Shown: positions 1 through 9,018, counted from the stretch's first letter. The stretch is 64,000 nt of DNA from Pseudogemmobacter sp044142105 (GCF_044142105.1 NZ_JBGTYM010000011.1:45086-109085), one strand, 5' to 3'. The notes: generated by a model not told the origin, from the sequence alone. Program-made: numbers and translations.

Positions 1-345
1 TGGCAGAATCCGCGCCACGATCTCGGCATCGGCGATGGATTCCAGTGTAAGCGCACCCTGAAGGGCAAGCTCCGTCAACAGCGACCGGGTGCTGCTGGAC
101 AGGACCTGTCCGGTCACGGCCGCGCGTTGCGCAAGATAGCGGTCAAGCGCCGCGCCATAGGCCTCACCGCCAAACTCTTCGATCAACACCCGCAGCAGGC
201 GGACGTCGTCGCTTAGCAATTCGGATCGTTCCGCTGCCTGGCGGAACCAGGTTTTCAGGTGTCGGTGCGATGCGGGGCGCGCAGGTGGCTGATCGAAGGT
301 GAAGGAATGCGGGCCTGCGCCGGGCTGGAAAATATGCGAGATCAC
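1..345 (-). CDS. Hypothetical protein, N-terminal part (cut by the window edge)
   Basis: An open frame runs on the minus strand from a GTG at 345 to the window edge with no stop, so only about 115 N-terminal residues are visible. The protein opens with ISHIFQPGAGPHSFTF and continues with helical, Leu/Arg-rich sequence. The GTG is preceded 8 bases upstream by AGGGGC, a fair ribosome site; a TTG at 351 is a less likely start. I do not recognise the family. It lies downstream of the LysR gene on the same strand with a gap of about 145 bases that holds nothing else I can see. Confidence 0.5.
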   Translation of the reverse strand, partial: MISHIFQPGAGPHSFTFDQPPARPASHRHLKTWFRQAAERSELLSDDVRLLRVLIEEFGGEAYGAALDRYLAQRAAVTGQVLSSSTRSLLTELALQGALTLESIADAEIVARILP

Positions 346-490
346 GGTCAATCGCCCCTGAATCCTGAACAGTCCCCTTCCGTATGCAGGGACTTCTGGT
401 CGCAATCTGCGCGCGCAATATGGCGCAAATGTGCCATCCAAAGGGAAAGGCTGAGGTGGCGCTGACGATGGAAGCCTGCGAGGGCGCGAC

Positions 491-1411
491 CTAGTCGGGA
501 CGGAAAATGTCCGGGCGCAGATGGGTTCGGGCCTCTTCAAGCACAAGATTGCCAAGCCGCCGCAGGATCTCGCTTGACTGCATCCCGGCCTGCCAATGCA
601 GCGAGACCCGAACTTCCTTGCCTGGGCTCAACTCGACCAGTTCTCCCCGGTCGATATAGGGCTGACCCGCAATGACCGGCACCAGGCCCCAGCCAGCGCC
701 CTTGAGGCAGCAGTTGAGATAACCTTCGTAAGAGGGCACGAAATGGGTGGACAGCGGCACTGTGCCGCCGAAGCACATCTCCATCCACTGATCCTGAATC
801 GTGTCCTTGCGATTGAAGGCAAGGCAGATCGAATTGTGCAGGGTGTCGAGATTGACGCCGGAGGCGAAGGAGCGCCGGTAAAGTTCGGGCGAGGCGACGG
901 CCACATAGTCCATTGCCCCCAGCGAGATGCGCTGGCAGCCCTGCACGGGCGCTTCAAGCGTGGTGATCACGGCCAGGGCGTCGCCAGATTTCAGGCTGTC
1001 TTCTGTATGTTCCTGGTCATCGGGCAAGATGTCGAAGCGGATGTCCAGCTCCTGCGTCGCCCGTTTGATCAGATTGGGAAACCAGGTGGCCAGACTGTCA
1101 TTGTTGACGGCAATGCGCACCGTGGCGGCCTGCGTATCCTCGCCGCCAACCAGAGCGCGCATCCGCTCGGCCAGTTCCTGCTGCAACAGCGTGACCTGCT
1201 CGACATGACGGCAGAATTGCAGTCCCGCATCTGTCGGCAGACAGGGACGCCCCCGCGCGACCAGCACGACCCCCACCTTGTCCTCGAGCTGCTTGATTCG
1301 CTGACTGACCGCAGATTGGGTCACGTTCATCGATTTTGCGGCCGCTTCGAAGCTGCCCTCGCGCACAACCGCAGCAAGAATCGTCAGAGAGTCATAGTCG
1401 ATGCGGGACAT
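491..1411 (-). CDS. argP: LysR-family regulator of the ArgP (IciA) type
   Basis: A 306-residue LysR-type activator. Residues 4-60 form the winged HTH (DYDSLTILAAVVREGSFEAA, then TQSAVSQRIKQLE), and the rest is the periplasmic-binding-like effector domain with the ArgP-like stretches AVNNDSLATWFP and LGAMDYVAVASP. ArgP usually senses lysine or arginine and activates an argO/lysE exporter. No such exporter lies beside it; the divergent neighbour is a desaturase. The ATG at 1411 was chosen because GAGGTGAAG sits directly upstream and the homologous N-terminus starts there; an ATG at 1480 would add 23 atypical residues. The family call is firm, but the target in this organism is unknown. Confidence 0.85.
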   Translation of the reverse strand: MSRIDYDSLTILAAVVREGSFEAAAKSMNVTQSAVSQRIKQLEDKVGVVLVARGRPCLPTDAGLQFCRHVEQVTLLQQELAERMRALVGGEDTQAATVRIAVNNDSLATWFPNLIKRATQELDIRFDILPDDQEHTEDSLKSGDALAVITTLEAPVQGCQRISLGAMDYVAVASPELYRRSFASGVNLDTLHNSICLAFNRKDTIQDQWMEMCFGGTVPLSTHFVPSYEGYLNCCLKGAGWGLVPVIAGQPYIDRGELVELSPGKEVRVSLHWQAGMQSSEILRRLGNLVLEEARTHLRPDIFRPD

Positions 1412-1496
1412 CTTCACCTCGCGGCATAAGCAACCCTTATGCACCCCCATCATTAATACTACAATCTTAACGGCTATCAAGGGCTTTGCTGAATGT

Positions 1497-1515
1497 GCAT
1501 TAGCTTAGCTGATGC
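1497..1515. promoter_or_regulatory. Candidate LysR operator between argP and the desaturase
   Basis: An interrupted inverted repeat, GCATTAGCT-T-AGCTGATGC, lies in the AT-rich 189-base divergent spacer. LysR proteins commonly bind such imperfect dyads and control a divergent gene. Its use by this ArgP-like protein is inference. Confidence 0.4.
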
Positions 1516-1600
1516 ATTGTTGAAAAATGATAAATGTGATGCCTAAACTGTTTAATTTCTTCAGGCATTTGGGTAAAATTGTGGCAAAGATGGGGGCATC

Positions 1601-2521
1601 ATGTCAGGTCAGGTCTTAAGAAGGACATACATTCGCCGTTTTCTTGGGATGTCGCGCTACACGCGCGCCGTTGCCTGGATGGTGGTCGCCAGCTATGTGG
1701 CGCTCATCCTGGGGGCGATCGCCCTGGGAACGCATCTGCTCTCCCTCCAGTTGTCTTTCTGGTCGGTCGCCGCCATGGTCACGCTCGCCTTCTTCATCGG
1801 CACGCGGTGGCGCGGGATCAACAATATCGTGCATGAATGCAGCCACTCGACCTTTGCCGAGCAGCGTCAGGATAATGTGCGGATCGGGCGCTTCTGCACC
1901 GCCCTGCTGATGAAGAGCTTCCGCAAGTATCGTGACGACCACCTGTCGCACCATGCCAACAATGGCGACTATGAGCATGATGCCGAGTTCGGACTGATCG
2001 AGAAGTTCGGCCTGCACGAGCCGCTGACCCCGCGCACGATCCTGCGCCATTTTTTGACGCCGCTGACGTTGCGCCATCTTCCGATGTATACGGGGATCAA
2101 CCTGTCGGCCGAGGACGGGCGCGGTTTCGTGGCGATGCGGCTGGCGCTGCTTGCGGCGATCGGCGTGTTCCTGATCGTGAACCCGCTGGCGGCCCTGATC
2201 TTCGCCGTGTTGCCGCTGTTCTACATCTACCCGACGATCAACTTCTGGACCGATTGCCTGGATCATGCCGGGCTGGTCGGGGCGGATGACGAGCTGCAGG
2301 CCTCGCGCAATGTTCTGGCGCCGACACTGGTGCGCCTGTTGTTCTTTCCGCGCAACGATTCCTACCATCTCGTGCATCATCTTTTCCCCCAGATCCCGGC
2401 GCGGCATCTTCACACGGTTCATGAAGAGCTGTGCAAGGATCCGAGCTACCGCAGCACTCCGGCGGCGGTTCGGCCCCGCGAGCCGCAATTGGCGACGGCG
2501 CAATTCGACCGCGCACACTAA
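1601..2521 (+). CDS. Membrane fatty acid desaturase
   Basis: A 306-residue di-iron membrane desaturase. The three histidine boxes are present: HECSH at 78-82, HLSHH at 114-118 and HLVHH at 256-260. Hydrophobic pairs lie near 22-68 and 180-215. The family introduces a double bond into an acyl chain or oxidises a related lipid using O2 and an electron donor; the substrate cannot be told from sequence. It is transcribed alone, divergently from the ArgP-like regulator, and is closed by a hairpin terminator at 2639. The ATG at 1601 follows GGGGGCATC, a weak ribosome site. Confidence 0.85.
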   Translation: MSGQVLRRTYIRRFLGMSRYTRAVAWMVVASYVALILGAIALGTHLLSLQLSFWSVAAMVTLAFFIGTRWRGINNIVHECSHSTFAEQRQDNVRIGRFCTALLMKSFRKYRDDHLSHHANNGDYEHDAEFGLIEKFGLHEPLTPRTILRHFLTPLTLRHLPMYTGINLSAEDGRGFVAMRLALLAAIGVFLIVNPLAALIFAVLPLFYIYPTINFWTDCLDHAGLVGADDELQASRNVLAPTLVRLLFFPRNDSYHLVHHLFPQIPARHLHTVHEELCKDPSYRSTPAAVRPREPQLATAQFDRAH

Positions 2522-2638
2522 GACGATGCGTGCGTGATTGGCGGGCGGCATTGCGGGATCTGGCCCGGAATGCGGCCGAGACCCCGGGCAAGCGCCCGCC
2601 AGCCCTTCCTTTGACTGTGACTTTTTCATGGTAGCGCT

Positions 2639-2665
2639 GCCCGCCCGAGCGGGGCGGGCATTTTC
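2639..2665 (+). terminator. Rho-independent terminator after the desaturase
   Basis: GCCCGCCC (2639-2646), a GAGCG loop, GGGCGGGC (2652-2659), then ATTTTC. It is an 8-bp perfect GC stem followed by a short T tract, 118 bases after the desaturase stop. Confidence 0.75.
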
Positions 2666-3191
2666 TCATTCGCACCGCCCGGCGCGTGTCTCGCAATAGT
2701 CTGTTTCCCGCATAGAGAAATATTAGACTTGCTAATGTGCCATTAGAAAGTTATGTATGAATGCAAGATGTGTAACTTTTGTGACTGTGACCCCGTAACG
2801 AGTAACGGCCGCGCCGAACCCCTCGCGCGGCCAGCTTACGTTTCCGTACCAGTGCAGTGTTTTGCCAAGTTCTGTTCGGCCACTTATCTGTTGTGACCTG
2901 TCTTTCTTCGTACTGGCCAAGTGACGAGTTGAGGTGGGCGCGCGTTCTGCCGCGGCGCATCACATAGTATCGAAAGGCCCGCCATCGCGGTGCCGAGGGG
3001 AATTCCGGCCCGATCCTGTCCGATCGGCCCAGGCAGGCGCCCCCGCCCGAGCTATCGGCGGGGGCGTTGATTTCTCCGAGGATACCAACCGAAGCCATCC
3101 AAACCCCCCGACGGCGTTGGCTGGCTTACCCAGCCCCACCGCAGGATGGGTGCCGCGCCATATGAGCGCCTGATCCAAGAATAGTAGGGTC
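2666..3191. other. Gene-poor stretch, no supported gene
   Basis: About 525 bases between two 3' ends. The first part (2700-2900) is noticeably AT-richer than its surroundings and contains a hairpin GGCCGCGC / GCGCGGCC at 2807-2832 with a 10-base loop and no T tract. Open frames here lack ribosome sites and have no recognisable product. It could hold a small RNA or be decayed sequence; nothing proves either. Confidence 0.5.
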
Positions 3192-4217
3192 TCAGAAGGC
3201 GGACAGGAAGCGGTCGACATCCGCCTCGCGGGTGCTCCAGCTTGTCACAAGCCGGGCGCCTTCGCGGCCTTCGGCCAGCGGCCAGGCGTAATATTGCGCG
3301 CCAGCGGCCTGAAGCCGGGCATTCGTGCCCCCGGGCCATTCCGGGAACATCATATTGGCCTGCACCGGATGGGCCTGCGTGACCGAGTTGATCCGGGCCA
3401 GGCCCTGCGCCAGCCTTGCGCCCATGGCATTGGCCTGCGTTGCCAGCCTCAGCCAAAGCCCGTCTTCCAGATAGGCCGCCATCTGCGCCGACAGAAAGCG
3501 ATGTTTCGAGAACAGATGCCCGGCCCGCTTGCGGCGCAGCTCGAACTCCCAGGCGCGGGCGGGATCGAAGATCACCACCGCCTCCACGCCCATGCAGCCA
3601 TTCTTGGTGCCGCCCAACGAAAGAAGGTCGATCCCCGCCTTCCAGGTCATCTCGGCAGGGGTGGCGCCGGTCGCAACGATGGCATTGGCGAAGCGTGCAC
3701 CGTCAAGGTGGCAGGGCAGACCCTTGGCCCGTGCCAGCGATGTCAGGGCGGCGATTTCGGCGGGCGTGTAGACCGTGCCGGCCTCGGTGACATTTGTCAC
3801 CGTCAGCATCCCCTTCTGCAAGGAATGCACGCCGCCCGCCCCGATGCGCGCCAACGCGGGGGCAAGGGTCGCAGGCGTCATCTTGCCATGATCGCCGGAC
3901 ACCAGAACAAGCTTCGCGCCACCCGCGAAGAATTCAGGCGCGTTGCATTCATCTTCGGCCACATGGGCCTTGTCATGGCAGAAGACCGCGCCCCAGGGCG
4001 GGCAGGTCAGGGCCACAGACAGCGCATTGGCGGCCGTGCCGGTCGCGACGAGAAAGACCGCCGCCTCGGGCGCCTCGAAGACCTGACGGATCTGTGCCGT
4101 CACCCGCTCCATCAGTGCATCCGCCCCATAGCTGCGCGCATAGCCGTCATTCGCGGCGGCCAGCGCGGCCATGATCTCGGGCGCGACGCCCGAGCTGTTG
4201 TCAGAAGCGAAATGCAT
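3192..4217 (-). CDS. ltaE: Low-specificity L-threonine aldolase
   Basis: A 341-residue PLP enzyme that splits L-threonine or allo-threonine into glycine and acetaldehyde. It starts with the family hallmark FASDNSSGV and has the Asp site in CHLDGARFANA (about 167-177) and the PLP lysine in LSLGGTKNG (about 196-204). The length is normal for the family. The start codon overlaps the stop of the YcgN-like gene by one base (TGATG), so the two are probably translationally coupled. Confidence 0.9.
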   Translation of the reverse strand: MHFASDNSSGVAPEIMAALAAANDGYARSYGADALMERVTAQIRQVFEAPEAAVFLVATGTAANALSVALTCPPWGAVFCHDKAHVAEDECNAPEFFAGGAKLVLVSGDHGKMTPATLAPALARIGAGGVHSLQKGMLTVTNVTEAGTVYTPAEIAALTSLARAKGLPCHLDGARFANAIVATGATPAEMTWKAGIDLLSLGGTKNGCMGVEAVVIFDPARAWEFELRRKRAGHLFSKHRFLSAQMAAYLEDGLWLRLATQANAMGARLAQGLARINSVTQAHPVQANMMFPEWPGGTNARLQAAGAQYYAWPLAEGREGARLVTSWSTREADVDRFLSAF

Positions 4218-4669
4218 CAGGGCGTTTCCTCGATCAGATATTCTTCCCAGTCTTCCTCGGGCACGGTCAGTTCCGAGACCGTGCGATTGCGCATGGAATG
4301 GCCGGAACGATGGGTGCTGTCAGGATCGCCAGTGACAAGCGGGTGCCAGTCGGGCAGGGGCAGGCCCTGCCAAAGCAGCTTGTAGGCACAGGTCGACGGC
4401 ATCCAGTAGGCGCTTTTCTTCAGCGTCTTCGGCGTCAGCACGACACATTCGGGCACGTGCGTCTTGCGGTTGGCATAGTCCGAACATCCGCTGGTCGCAT
4501 CGTCGAACAGGCGGCACGCGACGCAGGTGTAGACCACCTCGCCCGTGTCGTCATATTCCAGCTTGTTCAGGCAGCACTTGCCGCAGCCGTCGCACAAGGC
4601 CTCCCATTCGGCGGAGGTCATCTTGGCGAGGGGAACGGTTTCCCAGAATTTCGGCCGCATCTTTTCCAT
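4217..4669 (-). CDS. YcgN/YkgJ-family cysteine-cluster protein (UPF0260)
   Basis: A 150-residue protein of the YcgN (UPF0260) group. Cysteines cluster early in the motif CDGCGKCCLNK (about 26-36), with further cysteines at CVACRLF, CSDY and CVVLTP, the pattern proposed to chelate zinc or iron. Function is not established for the family. It sits immediately upstream of and overlaps ltaE, and follows ribF by 44 bases on the same strand. Confidence 0.85.
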   Translation of the reverse strand: MEKMRPKFWETVPLAKMTSAEWEALCDGCGKCCLNKLEYDDTGEVVYTCVACRLFDDATSGCSDYANRKTHVPECVVLTPKTLKKSAYWMPSTCAYKLLWQGLPLPDWHPLVTGDPDSTHRSGHSMRNRTVSELTVPEEDWEEYLIEETP

Positions 4670-4713
4670 CGCCGCAACCTGCGCCGGGGCGGCGAAAAAG
4701 GGAAGGGGTGGGC

Positions 4714-5637
4714 CTATAGCGCCGAAAGGATTTCGCGCGTCCGCGCGCAGTCGGCCTCCATCTGCGCGATCAGACCGGGCAGGCCGTCGAACTTCATTTC
4801 GGGCCGCAGATAGTCGACCAGCGCGACCGAGAGGTGCTGGCCGTAGAGGTCGCCTTTGAAGTCGAGCAGATGGGTCTCAAGGTTCGGCACTTCACCCGCG
4901 AACATTGGCCGCACGCCCAGGCTGGCCGCGCCCTGATAGCGCCCGGCCTGCGGACCGGTCAGCACATCCACTTCCACCGCATAGACGCCGAACCTCGGCA
5001 GGTGCAGCCCGTTCAGCGCCATATTGGCGGTCGGGAAGCCCAGCTCTCGCCCGCGCTTCTCGCCATGCAGCACCGCGCCGTCGATGCGATGCCAATGGCC
5101 CAGCATGGCGGCGGCATCGCGCGGGCGGCCTTCTGTCAGGGCCGTACGAATGGCGGTCGAGGAAATTTCGACATTCGAAAGAGACAAGATGGGCGCGATC
5201 GTGGTGCGGAACCCGAACCTTTCGCCCAAAGCGGCAAGGTCCGTCGCCTTGCCCTCGCGGCCCTTGCCAAAGCAGAAATCGGCGCCCACCACGACATGGC
5301 TGATGCCCAGACCCTTGGTCAGAACCTCGGCGGCGAAGGCTTCGGGCGATAGGCCGGCCAGTGCCTTGTTGAAGGGAAGTTGGAACAGATGCTCGACGCC
5401 CAGCTTCGCCAGCCGGTTCGCGCGCGATTCCGCATTCATCAGCCGGAACGGGGCGGCGTCGGGTTGGAAGAACTGCCGCGGATGGGGTTCGAAGGTCACG
5501 ACGCCCAGAGGAGCCCGTCCGCGCGCAAGTTCGATCACGCTTTGATGGCCAAGATGCACGCCGTCGAAATTGCCCAGCGCGCAGGACGCGCCCCGGGCGT
5601 CTGGGGCAAGCCATTGCCAGTCCTGGTGAATGCGCAT
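4714..5637 (-). CDS. ribF: Bifunctional riboflavin kinase / FAD synthetase
   Basis: A 307-residue RibF that phosphorylates riboflavin to FMN and adenylates FMN to FAD. The N-terminal nucleotidyltransferase half shows GNFDGVHLGHQS (about 23-34) and VVGADFCFGKGREG. The C-terminal flavokinase half shows RGRELGFPTANM and later GVRPMF and HLLDFKGDLYG. The length is typical. It is probably cotranscribed with the MaoC gene upstream (34-base gap) and the YcgN and ltaE genes downstream. No FMN riboswitch was seen. Confidence 0.95.
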   Translation of the reverse strand: MRIHQDWQWLAPDARGASCALGNFDGVHLGHQSVIELARGRAPLGVVTFEPHPRQFFQPDAAPFRLMNAESRANRLAKLGVEHLFQLPFNKALAGLSPEAFAAEVLTKGLGISHVVVGADFCFGKGREGKATDLAALGERFGFRTTIAPILSLSNVEISSTAIRTALTEGRPRDAAAMLGHWHRIDGAVLHGEKRGRELGFPTANMALNGLHLPRFGVYAVEVDVLTGPQAGRYQGAASLGVRPMFAGEVPNLETHLLDFKGDLYGQHLSVALVDYLRPEMKFDGLPGLIAQMEADCARTREILSAL

Positions 5638-5671
5638 GCGCTCTCCCGCGGGGCAGAGCGCGGGCCGCGCC

Positions 5672-6133
5672 CTAGTCGAACTTGCGGCTGGGCGCCAGAA
5701 CCAGCGCCTCGCCCTTCAGGACCAGCGTATGGCCCACGGAAGCGAGGGTTTCAAGGGTCACCCGGCGCTTGGCATGGTCAATCGCCAGCACCTTAACTTC
5801 GGCGGTCACCACATCGCCGGGCCGCACCGGGGCCAGGAATTTCAGGCTCTGGCCCAGATAGACCGTGCCATGGCCGGGAAGCTGCTCGCCGATCACGGCC
5901 GAGATCAGGCCTGCGGTCAGCATGCCATGGGCAATACGGCCTTCGAAGATCGTGTCCTGAGCATAGCTGTCATCCAGATGCACTGGATTGCGGTCGGTCG
6001 AGACCTCGGCAAAAAGTTCGATGTCGCGATCGGTGATCTGTTTGGTCAGAGAGCGCGCCATCCCGATCTCGAGATCCTCGATGCAGATCGTGCCGCGGGG
6101 TTGGTTGTGGGTCGTGTCGAACATCTCGGCCAT
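5672..6133 (-). CDS. MaoC-type (R)-specific enoyl-CoA hydratase
   Basis: A 153-residue single hot-dog protein. The hydratase-2 motif is seen as DRNPVHLDDSYA (about 47-58) followed by EGRIAHGMLTAGLIS, giving the Asp/His pair that hydrates trans-2-enoyl-CoA to (R)-3-hydroxyacyl-CoA. Such enzymes (PhaJ-like) link fatty acid oxidation to polyhydroxyalkanoate or act in lipid metabolism; which applies here is not clear. The 130-base gap upstream is AT-rich and probably carries the promoter for this group. Confidence 0.85.
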   Translation of the reverse strand: MAEMFDTTHNQPRGTICIEDLEIGMARSLTKQITDRDIELFAEVSTDRNPVHLDDSYAQDTIFEGRIAHGMLTAGLISAVIGEQLPGHGTVYLGQSLKFLAPVRPGDVVTAEVKVLAIDHAKRRVTLETLASVGHTLVLKGEALVLAPSRKFD

Positions 6134-6263
6134 CCTGGGGCATACCCTTTGGAACTGCCGGGGACCCTAGCAGATGCTGCGGCGCGGCGCAATTCCGCAG
6201 CGAAATATTTTAACTCCAGAAGGTCTAATGCCGTAACTATGTTGCTCCGCCGATCTTTGCAGT

Positions 6264-7151
6264 CTAGCGAAGATGACCCATGGCAAAGGTGGCAGACAGT
6301 TGCCGGGCCACCAGCCAGGGTTCCAGCAGGGTCGGATCGGGGTGGTTCGAATCGGGGCCGAAAGCGGCCGCGTCGATGCCGCCGGTGATGAACAGCGTGT
6401 CCAGGCCCTCTGCCATGCCGCCCTGCACATCGGTCGCGATCCCATCGCCGATGCAGAGAATCTGGGGTTCTCCCTTGCGCAGCGCGCCCAGGCGGCGGCG
6501 GGCCAGGTCGTAGATCGGCGGATGGGGCTTGCCGAAATACAGCGCCCGCCCCCCCATCGCTTCGTAATCGCGCGCCAGGGCGCCAGCGCACCAGAGGCGT
6601 TTGTCGCCAAAATCCACGACAATGTCGGGGTTGGCGCAGAGCATCGGCAGGCCCAGCGTCTTGCCCAGCAGTAGCTCGACCCGGTAATCCTCTGGCGTCT
6701 CGACCATATCGTCGCGTAGGCCGGTGCAGACGATGCCTTCGGCGTCACGCAGCGGCACGCGGGTGATCGGCGGTTGGGCCTTGGCGTAATCCATCAGATC
6801 GGTGGCGAAATCGGTGAAGAAGGCTTCGTCCTTCTCAGCGCCGATATGGAAAACGCGGCGGCCCACCGCGCCCGAGAGCATGGCGAATTGCGCCGCATCG
6901 CCCGAGGTCACCACCTCGTCCCAGGCGTCACGCGGCACGCCCATCCCGTCCAGTTGCGCCACGACCGAGGCTTTGGGTCGAGGCGAGTTTGTCAGCAGCA
7001 CCACCGTGCCCCCCGCGCGGCGATAGCCCTGCAGGGCCGCGACGGCCGCGGGAAAGGGCGTGTGGCCATTGTGCAGGCAGCCCCAGAGATCGCAGAAGAC
7101 CGCGTCATAGCGCGCTCCGATACCGGCCAGTGACGCGATGATCTCGGCCAT
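6264..7151 (-). CDS. TIGR01459-type HAD hydrolase (NagD-like phosphatase)
   Basis: A 295-residue HAD-superfamily phosphatase. Motif I appears as CDLWGCLHNG (about 20-29), the DxWG form typical of this alphaproteobacterial subgroup. It continues with LLTNSPRP (motif II), FGKPHPPIYDLA with the conserved lysine (motif III) and CIGDGIATDVQGG (motif IV). The family includes nitrophenyl- and nucleotide-phosphatases; the natural substrate is unknown. It lies 79 bases downstream of the pyrophosphatase gene, and the gap holds a GC-rich repeat. Confidence 0.85.
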   Translation of the reverse strand: MAEIIASLAGIGARYDAVFCDLWGCLHNGHTPFPAAVAALQGYRRAGGTVVLLTNSPRPKASVVAQLDGMGVPRDAWDEVVTSGDAAQFAMLSGAVGRRVFHIGAEKDEAFFTDFATDLMDYAKAQPPITRVPLRDAEGIVCTGLRDDMVETPEDYRVELLLGKTLGLPMLCANPDIVVDFGDKRLWCAGALARDYEAMGGRALYFGKPHPPIYDLARRRLGALRKGEPQILCIGDGIATDVQGGMAEGLDTLFITGGIDAAAFGPDSNHPDPTLLEPWLVARQLSATFAMGHLR

Positions 7152-7169
7152 GTGGGCCTCCTGCTTTCT

Positions 7170-7216
7170 TCTGTTTTCAAATATCCTGGAGGACCGGGGG
7201 CAAAGCCCCCGGTTGT
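7170..7216. repeat. GC-rich intergenic repeat, copy A
   Basis: TTCTGTTTTCAAATATCC followed by a hairpin CCGGGGGC-AAA-GCCCCCGG at 7194-7212. It matches copies B (31541), C (31690) and D (46964) in having an AAATATCC-like core next to a G5C stem. Confidence 0.7.
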
Positions 7217-7229
7217 ATCCGCCAGCGCC

Positions 7230-8150
7230 TCAGATCTTCAGCGCGGGAAGGATCTGCTTCTTGCGGCTCATGATCCCCGGCAGGACGACGGTATCGCCCG
7301 AGACCTTGGCGCCGAAGGACGCCTCGGCGATGCCCTTGACCAGATCGTTCGGCACCAGAAGGGTCGCTTCTTCCTTGAGGATATCGACGATGAAGAGCAG
7401 CACCTGGTCGGCGCCGTCCGCCGTGGCCACGCCGGGCATCGCCGCCATAAGGCTGGCCTTGCGGTCCAGGAGAAGCTTGGGCGCGGTGGTTTCCAGCACC
7501 GAGACCCGCAGCTCCTTGCCGCCGATATTGTATTCCTTGGAATCCATGCGCAGCAGCGCCTCGTCCGAGAAGGCCGAGACATCGGACTTGGCCTCGAACA
7601 TCTGGGCCGCATAGGCCGGGATCGACACGCCCAGATCGGCGGCCAGCTTCTCGGCCACGGCCTTGTCATGCGGCGTCGTGGTGGGCGAGCGGAATTCCAG
7701 CGTGTCGGAGAGGATGCAGGACAGCATCGCGCCCTTGATCGCCTTCGGGGCCTTGCCCAGATCGGCGCCCATCAGGTCATGCATGACGGTGGCGGTGCAG
7801 GCGAGCGGGCGGATGGTGATGTCGATGGGCGTCTTGGTCTTGATGCCGCCGACCAGCATGTGGTGGTCGATGATCGCCTCGATCTTGGTGTCGTTGATGC
7901 CCTCGGGCAGTTCGGCCGGGTTGTTGGTGTCGACGATCACGACCGAAGTGCCGGCCGCGACGCCGGTGACGATCTCGGGCTTGGGCAGGTCCCAATGCTT
8001 GAGGACGAAGGCGGCTTCGGTGTTGGGTTCGCCCAGAAGCACCGGCTTGGCGGGGGTGCCCTTCACTTCGGTCAGATACCAGGCCCAGACGATCGGGCTG
8101 CCGGTGGAATCTGTGTCGGGGCTTTTATGGCCGAAAACGAGGGTGGTCAT
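7230..8150 (-). CDS. ppaC: Manganese-dependent (family II) inorganic pyrophosphatase
   Basis: A 306-residue DHH-family pyrophosphatase hydrolysing PPi to two phosphates. Visible motifs are FGHKSPDTDST (6-16), VIVDTNN, AIIDHHML (the DHH motif) and, near the C-terminus, MSRKKQI with the substrate-binding Arg and Lys residues. The ATG at 8150 was chosen because the conserved MTTLVFGHK starts there and the length then equals the family norm; a start at 8291 would add 47 unrelated residues. A family II enzyme is less usual than family I in alphaproteobacteria. Confidence 0.93.
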   Translation of the reverse strand: MTTLVFGHKSPDTDSTGSPIVWAWYLTEVKGTPAKPVLLGEPNTEAAFVLKHWDLPKPEIVTGVAAGTSVVIVDTNNPAELPEGINDTKIEAIIDHHMLVGGIKTKTPIDITIRPLACTATVMHDLMGADLGKAPKAIKGAMLSCILSDTLEFRSPTTTPHDKAVAEKLAADLGVSIPAYAAQMFEAKSDVSAFSDEALLRMDSKEYNIGGKELRVSVLETTAPKLLLDRKASLMAAMPGVATADGADQVLLFIVDILKEEATLLVPNDLVKGIAEASFGAKVSGDTVVLPGIMSRKKQILPALKI

Positions 8151-8283
8151 GGGGGCTCTCATCGGTTGGATTTGGCGCGGCTTGTAGCCGAGGGCAGGGA
8201 AATTGTCACCCCGGCGCGGGGTCGCGCCCCAAGTGGAAGGGCGCGGCTGCCTGTCCCACGGTGAGACAATCAGGATATGTAAT

Positions 8284-8303
8284 GAAATCAATATTTTGAT
8301 TTC
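8284..8303. repeat. AT-rich perfect inverted repeat upstream of ppaC
   Basis: GAAATCAA-TATT-TTGATTTC, an 8-bp perfect dyad in a 226-base gap that is AT-rich against a GC-rich background. It lies 134 bases before the ppaC start and 73 bases past the GST stop, so it could be an operator or a weak terminator. Confidence 0.5.
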
Positions 8304-8376
8304 TGACGTTTACCAAATCTTAACTTCTGCGCCTCAAGGCCGGGCGGCGGGTGGCGCGCCCGGTCCGAAAGACGGC

Positions 8377-9018
8377 TCAGGAGGTCGCGCGCGCCGCCTC
8401 GGCCTGCTCGAAATGGGCAAGCTGTTCTTCCTGGGCCTGGCGGAAGGCCGGGCGATCGGTGATCCGCGTGATATAGGCCTCGGTCGCGGGGCGGGTGCCA
8501 AAGGCGCGGACCTTGGGGACGCGCAGCACATCGGCCATCAGAAGATCGGCCACCGTGAAGCGCCCCGCAGCCAGCCAGTCGCGTTCGGACAATTCGCGCT
8601 CGATATGCGCGAGCCGCCGGGTCAACCATTCGGTCAGCGGATTGTCGGTGCTGCCCGAGAGGGTGAGGAACCACCAGGGCACGGTTACCATCTCGACCGA
8701 ATTCAGCGCGGCGATGGTCCATTGCAGGGTCTCGGCTGCGCCCCGGGCGCTGATCGGCATCAGAACTTCGCTGTCGCGTGCCAGATGAAGAAGCGCCGCG
8801 CCGCTTTCAAACAGCTTGATGTCGCCATCGTCAAGATAGGGGATCTGCCCGAAGGGCTGACGGTCGAGATGGTTGGTCTCGCGCCCGTCGAATTCGACGG
8901 TGCGCACCGCATAGGGCAGGCCCGCCTCGCGGCAGGCCCAGCGCAGACGCAGGTCGCGAACAAAGCCGCGCGGGCCAGGGGGAACCCAGTCATAGGTCCA
9001 GATGGTCAGGTCGGTCAT
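8377..9018 (-). CDS. Glutathione S-transferase family protein
   Basis: A 213-residue GST. The N-terminal thioredoxin-like half contains QPFGQIPYLDDGDIKLFESGAAL in two adjoining motifs, with the cis-Pro of QIPYL and the Glu-Ser pair that binds glutathione. The helical half has LAAGRFTVADLLMADVLR (about 157-174), including the conserved N-capping Asp. The substrate is unknown. The gene stands alone with 49 bases to the TraB-type gene upstream. Confidence 0.85.
   Translation of the reverse strand: MTDLTIWTYDWVPPGPRGFVRDLRLRWACREAGLPYAVRTVEFDGRETNHLDRQPFGQIPYLDDGDIKLFESGAALLHLARDSEVLMPISARGAAETLQWTIAALNSVEMVTVPWWFLTLSGSTDNPLTEWLTRRLAHIERELSERDWLAAGRFTVADLLMADVLRVPKVRAFGTRPATEAYITRITDRPAFRQAQEEQLAHFEQAEAARATS

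Noticed and set aside
2960..3456. Short minus-strand frames near the ltaE 3' end
   Set aside because: They overlap the end of ltaE in another frame or lie in non-coding sequence without ribosome sites; no product is recognisable.
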